A DNA stretch of 64,000 nucleotides, from contig OU744452.1 of NCBI GenBank assembly GCA_916610825.1, forward strand, positions 4,623,543 to 4,687,542. The letters run 5' to 3'. Within the stretch, counting starts at the first letter, position 1. Each line of letters starts with the position of its first letter. The position numbers and the translations under genes are program-made. The DNA comes from Haliclystus octoradiatus (lineage: Eukaryota; Cnidaria; Staurozoa; Stauromedusae; Haliclystidae). This document shows, piece by piece, positions 20,775-32,700 of this stretch. The notes beneath the pieces are model-generated. The model was given only the letters and a program-made list of their open reading frames with translations, did no database searches and was not told the origin of the DNA.

Positions 20775-23700
20775 GTAAGTTAAATTATGGTGGATATATT
20801 ATAGATATGCAGTAATCCATATTGAATGATAAGGTAGCGACTTATATACAAGAAATCCATAAATAGTTTATATATTGGCAAAACGTAAGTTTTAAATTAT
20901 TGAATGATTTGATACATCCAAAGGTTTTTAGTCGATTAAACTAAAAATATTAATCAATCAATCAACGACAACTATTTAATTGCTGAAAGGCCAATATTAA
21001 GCCTGCTATAGATCTCATAATATTGCATTACTATTTCAATTTCAAAGGGAGGATTAGCCCAGATGGTGGAGCAGCTGGGCTTCAGATCTGATCATATGTG
21101 ATCAACTGTGGTTCAAATCCTCCGAAAGTAAACTCAGCATTGACCTATGCAAAACAAGAGACGAGTACAATCTTCTGAAGGCTGATAGTATGGTATGGTC
21201 CACAGGGAGCAACATTATGAGTAGATGCAGTTTATCGCTGTGCATTGACAATCAATGCCAATCTGCCATGAAAACTGATTTACAGTGTCGCCGAAGAGAT
21301 CATTAAAGAGTATTTACAGTCATATCTTGCTTTTAACGAAAAGGCCAACTCCTCTACATTTAGAACAGTGGTACGGGCACCTCCGGTAGGGTGATACCCA
21401 CAGGCGTAGGAGGTGGGAGAGTTTGCACAAATCTTTTTGAGGAAACTTTTTCGAGCAAACTTCTGGCAGATCAGACTATTTCTTACTTCTCTTTGGAAAG
21501 AAATTATTCAGCCATTCGGGGAATATTTCTGTTTATCTGTTTAGTTTTACATCATAATGCTATTATTTTGTAGTCGATAATGTATATGTCAGTTTTTATG
21601 TCGGTTATACACATCTTAATTGCTTGTTAAGATAATTTGGACTTGAAAAATATAACAATCACGAAATATTGATGTAAAACTTTTCCTTATTACGCTCGCA
21701 ACAATTGATCCAGCTCTAGTAATAATTTCACATATCAGATCATAATGAAAAGTCAACATCTTCAAAGATATTACAAATTGTATCCCTACAACAACGTGCT
21801 ACAATGTTCATCTTCTGCAATTTTAAATGTGAAGGAGAACCACTTATACAGTTTTTGTTGTATTCTGGTCTTTTTAAAAAAATAGAACGGAAAAAAAACT
21901 GTTTTCGGAAAAAACAGTTTGTGGACCTCAATTGGAAACACTCCTCTACGCCTATGGCGATACTATCTCAATTACTTTTTTATCTTAATTTTACAAATTA
22001 CACAATACGGCACACTGTTTCTGAAGTTACCATAAATGCATATTAGGTGACTATACTTGCACATTTTGAACCCCCTTCATCCCATCTTTCTTTCTAGAAG
22101 CACCAGCAAATTATTCAGAAACATCAACTAATGGCATTACTAAGATTAAAATTCCTTATGAGAAGCAGAAAAGTTCTGAGAGTGCAAAAGCTTGCATGTT
22201 GCCGGTAGGCATCTATAACTATTTAGATTTAATTATTTATTAATTATTAAACTCTGTTTATGTTTATATGTATTGAAAGCATCTAATTAAGGCTAAATGG
22301 GGATTGCTTGGACCTCAACAAGCAGACACATTTTGAGAACTGGAAAAAGTTATTGCAGGCACAAGCTTTCCAAATTTCACAAACTTCAGGATTTCAAATT
22401 ATTAGTTTTGATTTTATTAACTCTTACACATTCTACGTACATATGCTCCAAGCTATGTTGTTCTTATTCAAACCGTGCGTGCCTTCAAAATTCAAACATT
22501 TATACGGTTTAAATGTGGTTTATTTTATGCATAGATTGTTAAGGTAGTTCACCACAGTTGACTCCCTTTTGAATTTTTAGTTAGCCAGCCTCTCAATGGG
22601 GAATGAAATTATCAGAAAAATAATGGCGCCGGAAAAACTTTGTATTGGTTTTATTTTCTTATTTTCGCTGTTGTATTTCAATTAAATTTATGGTGATGAT
22701 ATTGTTAAATATAGCTATATGGATATTGTTGTCATTTACGGATTATATTGTTATTGGTAAGTTAGTGTGTATCTTTAATTTCATTCTTCTGCACAATCCA
22801 TAAAGCTTTCCGTTTGTAAACAAACAGTTAGTTGATTTGCCACAATATATTATTATTATGTTCCTTTGCTATTGCTAATATCCTTTTTTTGCTTACTTCC
22901 GAATTGTAATTTGAATAAACAAGGTAATATTAACCCTGCTGCAAGCTATTTTGACTTTAATTTGTGTATTTCCTTGTGAAACTCGGTTCATTTTATCGCT
23001 AAAATTTTTCGTTTTTTGACAAGCTGTTTTTTGATATTCAATCAAATGTCTTCAACAACAACACGTTTTAAGGGACGATTTTCAAAATGTCCTTCCAAGA
23101 TAGAAGCATTATCCAATGCTCGTGGAGCCCGCTGGTGCTCTGATCCTGCATTATTTGAACGAGATATTTGTAATGACTCAAATGATTTAACTGAAGGGTC
23201 TGAAGAGACAGAAACAGATCAAATTGATCAATCAGCTGGATCTTCAACTTTCCAATTCAGTGGGCGTCGTATTATTCATTTGGATGTCTTAGCAAAGCAC
23301 TTATCAGCATGTGAGAACCCTGGTTGTAAAAAACCATTGAATTTAATTGACTGTACTACAGAGAAAAGATATGGTTTGGCTAGTATTTTACTTATCCCAT
23401 GTAAACATTGCAATCACCTGAATAGAGTACATACTGATACCACAACTGAAAGCAATACCCCTGGACCTAAACCCTACAGTAGCAACATAAAGATTGGACT
23501 TGGTAAGTGAGAAATTAGAAATTATATAACTATTTTATAATTTATTGCTTACAAAATCTACAAAATCTACAGGCAGCGATACAATATATATTTGACTTCT
23601 TGATTAAATCAATTTTCATTCTTAATTATATAATATAATAACAAAATGTGCTCATGAAGCGTTTTATGGTTTCTTGTGAACCTTTTCATTGGAAGTATCA

Positions 23701-26700
23701 ACTTTAGATTGATATAAATTCCAAGAAAAGACACAAGATTTATTTTTTTAATTATATGTTGACCTAAATACAATTTGTTCTGTATTAATTTTTTAAAGGC
23801 ATTTCTATTTATTCTATTCCACAGGACTACTTAATGCTGGAATTGGGGAGACGCATTTGAACAATTTGCTATCATCTCTCAATATTCCAACAGTAAACAA
23901 GAGTACCGTGAAAAAGGCTGAAAGAAAAATGGGGAAGGCATTAGAAAATTATGCCCTTGAAAGCTGCAGGAAGAGTCTGTTGGCAGAGCAAAATCTTGGT
24001 CCAGCAGAAATCAAATCAAACCTATTATCAAACGAAACCACTGATCTGTATGAGAAAAGACTGGCTGAAGGCTATGATATCCCAGATAAGGATTACGAGG
24101 AATGGGTTTCAGCTAGGCAAAATATAACAGTATCCAATTCAGATCCAGGCATCTCAGTGTCATATGATATGGGTTGGGCAAAGAGAGGACGTGCAATGAA
24201 CTCGCTGACTGGTGTTGGAGTCGCAATTGGTGTTAACACCGGCAAGGTTGTTGGTTATGCAACCCGTAATAAGAGATGCATTACTTGTGATATTGCTGAA
24301 AAGAAGGGGTGCCTAGTGAAGAAGCATGACTGTAGGAGAAATCATTATGGCTCTTCAAAATCCATGGAACCAGCAGCCGCAGTAGACCTTGCGATGGATT
24401 TAAAATCGCAAGGAGCTCATATAAGACGTTTAATTGGAGATGATGATTCTTCGACCATTAAAAGACTCAATGATGAAGTAGGGGATATTATAAAGGTATC
24501 AGATGTAAGCCACTGTAAGAGAAACCTTGGGTCAAAATTATATAATGCAAAAAGTTCAAAGAAAGATTGCAAACAATTGACCAAGAAAACAATTGACTAT
24601 TTTCTAAAAATGTTTGGGTATGCCTTACATAGCAATGCACATGATCCAGTTGGCCTGAAGAAAACACTGCTGTCCATAGTACCGCATGCATATGCTGATC
24701 ATTCTGAATGCTCTGACAGTTGGTGTGGTTACCTGAAAGACTGTGAGACATATAAGTACAAGAGTCTCCCATACTGCAAGCCACTATCATGTCAAAAGAC
24801 AAAAGAGTTTTTAATTGAACTTTTTAAGGGCTTAGGAGATCAAGCTGATAAACTTGCACCATTAGGAAGCAGTCAGTCTAATGAATCTGTCAATAATGTT
24901 ATTACATCCAAGGCACCAAAATCAAGACATTATGGTGGAAGTGACTCACAAGACTTCCGGGTGGCCTCTGCAATACTTCAAAAGAATGAAGGCAAAATGT
25001 ATGTCGCAAATGCCACCACTACTGCTGGTCTATCTCCTAGTAGTTTTGCTGTACTGCATGGGCAGAGGCAAGATAAAAAGCATCTGAAGAGACTTCAGAA
25101 ATCCACTTCCAAGGCCGCTAAACTGCGAAGACGCCTCTTGAGAGAGAAAAGAGGCAGAACACAAGCTGCCATGGAAGTTTGTGAAGGGACAACCTATAGT
25201 ACAGGATGTTCGTTAATTGCAGACACAAATACACTAGACGATGAATGTATACCACGACCTACGGCGTGCCCGCCCCTTGTATCAAATTGTGCAGGAGAGT
25301 TAGAGTACATTTTCGTTTTGTTTGATTTAGAAACGACTGGTCTACCACGAACTTCCCAGCTAACACAGATTGCAGCAGTAACATTAGATGGGGAAAAACA
25401 ATTCAATCAATACATTTTACCCACTGAAGATATTTCTCATGGGGCTGAGGTAGCCACAGGTCTAAGCGTTCAAAATAGGATACTTGTTTGCCATGGTGCT
25501 CCTGTCGAGTCAGTAAATGAATCAACAGCATTGGAAACATTCTTGTCTTGGCTTGCTGGATTGCATAGCCCTGTTATTTTAGTAGCACACAACTGTCACT
25601 CGTTTGATATGAGAATACTTTTTAATGCTTGCAGGAGGCACGCCATGGAAAAAACTCTAATTGAGACTTTATCTGGTTTTGGTGATACATTACCTGCATT
25701 TAGGCAGTTTGCCCCACAGCTTGATTCACACACACTTTCAGCTCTGTATAAGCATTACTATGGTGCCGAATTCAATGCACATAATGCCAAAGCTGATGTT
25801 AATGCACTAAAAGAAGTTATTGGAAAATCTAATATTGACTTATTACCTTTTGTTTTTAATGTTGAGTCTGTTGAAAAGCATCTTGAATTTGAAATTGATG
25901 CTGATGCAAGACTAAAATCATTTTCAGGTTTAATTACTTCAAAAGTTATCTCTAAAGCAATGGCCAAAAAAATTTCTTATAGCGGCTTAGAGTTGAAACA
26001 TTTGGTTATCGCTAAAAATAGGAACAATTTGAAGGCGTTATTTACAGAACCTGTTGGTAAATCTGTACGCATCACAAATAGGAAAAATATCATAGAAGCA
26101 GTTTCACAATATTTAAATTGAATAATACTTGCCAATTATACATTAATTATATACCTCTGAACAATGTATCACATTTACAATCTTAAACAGTAATTCATTA
26201 TTTTATAAACCGCATATCACATACACATCTATGTATATATATATATATCTATATATATTAACACTCACACCTTTGATCAATGGTGCAATTAATGAGTATG
26301 GCTTAGTATATCTTCCTTGATCTACTTTGGTGTATTGTATCATCATTGCCACAAAAATGACAAGTCTGGTTACCAAATAGATAACTGTCATTCACAATAG
26401 GTCTTGTGTGACTAAATTATTGAGGTTTGCGGCATTTTTATGACTTTGACGAGGTGTCACACGTTTATTACACTGGTGACCCCTATTTTTTTTCTCGTCA
26501 ATCCAAAGAAGATACAATCATCTAGCCTTCTGCAAATTTGCATGAATTTTGTTCAGATAAAAATGTTCTAAAAATAACTCTAAAACTTCAAGTAACACAA
26601 TTATTTGCGCGTTTATCGATGCCCCGTATTTCCTGCTGTGTAATCAAAATTCAATATATTTTTCATGATTTGGTTTTTAATGTATCAGTACTAAAATGTT

Positions 26701-29700
26701 ATCACCATGGTGACCTCTCTTTTACAGTGATTTGTCAAACAGTAGCACATTATGAAATTTATGCTGAATCAGCATTTTTTCCAATATTTTACCATTTTCT
26801 ATGCTGATATTCAATACAGATCTAGCTAAGTCTGTCGGAATATATTTGTGGCTATCATTTCATTCTGGATCACTGTAAAAAATGTAATTTACTTTCAAAA
26901 CAGATCCACATCAAAGGTAAAAAGTTATTCCTGACAGGATTATTGCCATTTTCGTCATTTTTGTTATTTGACAAGGTTTCACGCATTAATTACATCGGTG
27001 ACCCCAATTTTTTTTCTTGATAGATGGAAGTAAATGCAGTAAGCTAGCCCTCCTCAAAATTTTAAGAAGTTTGTTCAGATAAAAGTTTTCTAAAAATAAC
27101 TTTAAAACATGAAATTAGGCACTTATTTGCTCATATTCTAACACGCCCATTTTCCAGCTGTGATACTAAAAAAAAAAAAAAAAAGTTGGATCTTGATTCA
27201 TTATGTATCAAAGATGCATCTCCCTTAAAGGATACTTGAAGGCTAAATAAATTTAAGAAATATTAGATGGTTTTCAATTTATGCTGAATCAGCATATTTT
27301 TTAGCATCATGTTCGAAGCTATGTCACGCCCTATTTCCCCTGTTGACGAAAATTTTTATAGCATATATTGGAAGTATAATACTTTTAGACTAGGATTCCA
27401 GTGATTTTTCAAAATATTATCAGATTGTTAAAATTGAGCTAACTGTGGTGAACTACCTTAATTGCCAATGACTCTGTCCCATCTTTTTTACTATCAATGT
27501 TTAATTTTATTCAATCCAGATTCAGAATGTTGAATGTTTTTGAAATTCCTTTTATAACTAAAAAAATGCCGCAATCATTACCAAATTATAGATTTCCAAC
27601 ACTTCTTAATTATAATTAATTTTGAATTTTGTTTTACTGTAGTTTAAATTCACCATTTTTGTTTTAGCCTTTTACCCATATCATTCATAAACCCTATAGC
27701 GTCTCTCAATAGACAAGCAAATTTTGCTTACGAGATGGCGTCAACCACTGTATATCATAACTCATTAGTCAATGTCTTTAGCCTGTAAATATCTTTTTAT
27801 CATGTTGATGAAATGAAGTTCTATTATATTCTATTACGTCATAAAAAACGAGCAATTTCATACACCCTGAAAGAAAAATGTTTGGTCGAAGACAAAATAA
27901 ATGTATTTTGTATAGTCCCATGCTATAGCATCTAACTTTCTATATGTATAGTAATGATTGTGCTTGAATTAATAATTCTGAACCAAATTTTCAATTGTGT
28001 AGTTCCATCTTTTTGCAAGTTGTCCCGAGGAAGAGAATATGCGATATATATTCAAAGGTGGAATATTCTTTGTAGTTCAACCCAAGAGAAATGAATCAGC
28101 AGATAGTTTCAGATGGTCTCGTAGCCAACCCTCTGAACCTTTACCACAATATTGCAGAAGCATTGGAGCCATGATCAATCTTTACAATACTGCGTTGTCT
28201 CAAATAGCAATTGTTTATCACAAGAAATCTCGATTTGAAGATGTTTTCTTGAAGCGTGAAAGTGACGGAGAACTCATAGAGCCAACGTGTGATGATGAAA
28301 ACTTCCCTTCTTATCTGTTGAAAGGTATACTGATAAAGTGTGAGATGCCTTATTTTACAATTTTGAAATGCCAGCTATGTTGATTTTAATCAGTAAAAAT
28401 TGTTTAACTGTGAATTAATTTGGCTTTATCACAACCAGGTTATCTCGTGTAAACTAGATTCCAACAAGGCAGAAAAGCGCTAATTTGAAGATCTTCAATC
28501 ATTGATTTGTTTTCTTATCCAAAATTAAACTTTTTGGACACGTCATAAAACCTCAAATAGGAACAAGGTTTCAGCTTATTCCAAAAGTAATTTCTGTAGG
28601 GTTTTTTATTCCATAGCCGTAACCTAGAAGGCTAAATATCTTTTAGATAAGATCACTTCGTGTAGATCGTACAATAAAATTGTATCGCTGAAGGACTATA
28701 AATGGTATTGATTATTTGCACTCATGACATCACAATTGTTTGTTTTATTCTCCGTGAATAAGTTATTCAATTGCACTAAGGACATCTCATTTCCTTCCTA
28801 CAGACTTAATACTACTCGAGAAAGGTGGTGAGACACAAGTGTAGTATGAAGTATTGAAAGCACGAGCTTCCGAAGCGATGTTAATCTTATGTGATAATCT
28901 CTAATAACATCTCTGACTTTATTTGTCTATAAATAGATTTGGGATTCTCCACAAGCCTTTATATATTCCGTGTTGAATGCTCTGGCATCTATTATCCCGT
29001 GATACGTCATTTTCATGAAGTTCTCCAATTTGACGTAAATACTCTCAGTAACACATTGGCTTCTACTTGTGGTGAATATCCAATCGTATTTGAGCTACCT
29101 TCAAATAACAAACAGTCTGGTACTCTAGATATCCAGGTAAGCTTAGCATTTTACATAATATTTTCCACCAAGCACGTCATTCATCAAGCAAATTAGGGAC
29201 ACTGCCACATATACTATTACACGAACTATATATGTTTCTTTGCTCTTTTATTCTGGAATAAAGGTAAGTAAATTCAACACCAAGGCATGATATGTTTCAA
29301 TTATTGTAGCTTAGATATTGGCATGTCTCGAGCTTCCCTGCTCTCCGTATCTGCCAACATTACAATGTATCAACATAATGACAACTATCGTGTCAATTTT
29401 CCAAATTCCTGTTTCCAAAAAACTTTTCATTGACAACTTGGCTCTCTATTATGGAACTAAATGGATGTCATACACAAAAATATCAAATGAGCCAAACTCA
29501 TATACTAGCGATCAAAGACAGCCGTTGACACTTGACAGGCTCACTATCGTTGAAACTTGAAGTTTCTTGTACGGAATACACACTCAAACCAGATGCCACA
29601 TTTTGGGTACACGTTTCCTAACTTCAATAACGCTACTGTGAATCTCTTTCCAGCAACATTTAACCCTATATGAGATCATTTTCTGAAAATGTGAATGACA

Positions 29701-32700
29701 TTATTGAAAAAAACCATCTAATTTATGATGTACCTATATACGTGTAGCGTAGCCCGCAGAAGTCCAATTAAGATAATGAAATTACCCCTTATTTTGCAAC
29801 CTGTCTTTGAAACCCTATAAAATGTTTTGTAAGTAAAAATTTGGCTAAATGAAATGAATGTTGTTGAAACTTTTGACTGGCAGTTAACGGGTTACACTGA
29901 TGACTAGCTCTTCATAAACTGTCCATTAAGCTCACAAAGCCATTTTGCAAGGAAGTGAAAACAGTACCTACAGCTATCTTGAAATTTTCTCGTCCTCTTT
30001 CTGTGTTATGTTTGTATGCACTTTGAAGTTCAGTTTATCCTCAAAAATTAATATAGCATTGAGCAGTTAAATGGGCCCCCATTGCACTGTTCTAAATACG
30101 TTCGCAGTGTTTCAGTGAATGCAAACATTTCTTGAAGCCATGTCAATATCACAACAGAAACATTTTTCCATCCTGTTCACCCATCATCCCATGCATTACT
30201 GGTTATAGTTTAATTAGGAATAAATTGCGTATCGTTTGCAGAGACTATTACTAACGCATCATCACCAAATGAAGGATTTGAGATGGTTAATTATCTATAT
30301 GCCAGGTGTATCATGTTTTGAAATTAAAAAATGGAAAGAAAAAGTTCAAATCAATAATTATGCGATATGGATTAGGTCAACTTTCCTACTAAGAAAGGCG
30401 TTAGCGACTATCCCATTATTGTATCCAGAGAAACGGGAAAAGATGAATGGGTGATTTTTCCAGATGAGTTCATTCATCGTCCAGATGATTTCCATATTTC
30501 TTTCTATACAACTCATTTCTCTGAGTAAGTATATAATAACTCATATTACTAGTAATATTAGTAATATAAACAATTTTTGCTTGAATGCCAATATACATTA
30601 GTGTTATAATTGTTATTACATTAATACTGTACATGTTAGTAAGCAATTATGAAATGCTTGGCATTCTTAGTTGGAATTTAATGCATGAAAGATGCGTAAT
30701 GGGACAATGGAAAGATTTCAGCCTTCGAGTTCTGGACATCTACGATGTCTAGAATTGACATGATGTGGCGATTGCTAAGAGCTGAGTTAGACCACAGCGT
30801 AATCATTGTTGCTCTAATGTAATAATTTGTATACATTCTCGAAAGATTTGCTTCTTTGCTTATGGTTTTCATCATTGAGTTCAAAATGTTGATTCAAGTG
30901 GACGGTTTTCATACCACATATCAACAGTGTGAGCCCATGTTCGCTTTGGATGTTAAAAAAGGGCTGTACATTGCAGGTTGAATTTTGACAGGTCCGAGTT
31001 CAAAGCTGTATAACCATCATTGACTGAGTCTGATTTATAAATTCTGCCAAGACTCTCAAAACTCTCAATGTCTTTCAATCCACCTTGACGGTTCTTGGAA
31101 TATTAAGAATAAGCCATGGTACAATATTTGATGTCATTTTCATCGGTATCAAATTAAAAACTCTCTTTTGTCAAATCTCTTTGCCTTTCTCCACCACGCC
31201 TGCACAAATACATTACAATACAAAACCAAAAATTTCTATAAGAAGAGATGTGGTGTTAGACATGTCAATAGCTGCACCCTCATTTTCAATTTTATTAAGT
31301 CATTGTTTGATATTGGAATTTTATGCTGTATGTTTTCCTTCACCTTCCACTGCAATGAATCTTGTTTTGAGCACACTTTTACTAGTTTCATTTAATATGT
31401 TACTTGTCCATGAGGTAAACATTATTTTACTAGCTTAGTAAATTTTTGCTTGAAATGAGCCAATTAATTTACTTATAATTATCTATTATAATTATGTTTT
31501 CGATTTGATTTGGCTTAAAATAAGAAAAAGCTTACTAAAAATGAGCAAAGTAATACTTATTCATACATATAATAAATGTACATATAATATTAATACATGT
31601 TTCTTTGATATGGCTTTTTGCTCCTCTGCTCTCCAATTTTTTCAAACGTCCAAAACCAATACTCGATCCCATTCCCATAATGACATCTACCTCAAGTCGA
31701 GCCATGGCCATTCATATCCAATCGCTGGTGCTCACAAATGGAATGATCTGCCATCTGCAATAAAGGAAGTCTCAAAAAGGACTGGTTTTAAATGATTCCT
31801 CAAGAACGATATGATGAAATGATAAAACTTTATTCAAGTTTCTATTTTTTATTTTTGTAAATACTAAAATTTACCCCTTATCTTTGTTTAATGATTTATT
31901 TCCTGCTTATATATATGTATGTTGTAATGTATAGCCTAATCAGTCCTTTGAAAAAAGTTATGTATAACTTAAAGGTTCTGAATAAATGATGATGATGATG
32001 ATGATGATGCCTATAAATAGGCAATTTTTTACTTAAAAAGAGCAATCTTCTAGTTATATTAAATGATTTTATCTATACGTTTGCTTGAAATAGGTAAAAT
32101 TTTACTCAAAATGAGCACTGCTTTGCTTGATCTGGCATACAGTCTTTTGCTTGTATTGCTCGAAATGAGTATTGTTTTACTTGAATTAAGTAATAATTGG
32201 CATTTGGTAAATCTTCCTAGATTCAAGCAATATTTAACATAAATTGAAAGAAATTAAAAGCTACAATTGGTAATAAATGAATTTAAATAATCTATTTGTG
32301 GGTTGTAATTGGAGGTTAATTGCTAAATAAATGAAAAATCAGTTTACTGACTTATTTAAAAGATACCAGAAAAGTATATTTACTTAATACTGTTAATTGT
32401 GAAATTATGCAAATTAAGAGTTTTTAGTCCATTTGATATTTTAAACTCTTCCTAGGATCTATTAGTCTAGTCATCCCATGTGCAATGCTTTAAGAAAATC
32501 TCTATCTCTGAGTAAATTGTAGGAATTATGATCTTGCCATTCAATGAAAATCAGGGTAATCTGGATTGATTCCGAAAGTTCTACCATAGCAACAACCATA
32601 ACATTTAGAAAAGTGTGGGTTGTCGAAGATACAATGGTAGAGTCATACGTCCTAATTAATTGTTGTTTGCATGACTATATTTTGGCATGCATTACTCTGT

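Larger units (their letters stand above)
22543..27457 (+). mobile_element. Complete Kolobok-like DNA transposon
   Basis: A 4,915-bp element with perfect 17-bp terminal inverted repeats (GGTAGTTCACCACAGTT at 22,543-22,559 and its complement at 27,441-27,457) flanked by TTAA on both sides. TTAA targets occur in Kolobok and piggyBac superfamilies. The encoded transposase is of the Mutator-like/Kolobok DDE type rather than piggyBac, so Kolobok is preferred. It carries one two-exon gene, open from ATG to stop, and a non-coding 3' part with an internal direct repeat. It lies in an intron of the PIDD-like gene in the same orientation. Confidence 0.92.

Noticed and set aside
21048-21123. Functional tRNA gene
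   Set aside because: The apparent acceptor stem overlaps the B box and T- and D-arms do not fold canonically.
26203-26391. Minus-strand open frame after the transposase
   Set aside because: Lies in AT microsatellite-like transposon non-coding sequence.
22543-27457. piggyBac assignment because of TTAA
   Set aside because: The transposase motifs (DMGWAKRG, GDDDSS, NES) fit the Mutator-like/Kolobok type and not the piggyBac DDBD core with its C-terminal Cys-rich domain.
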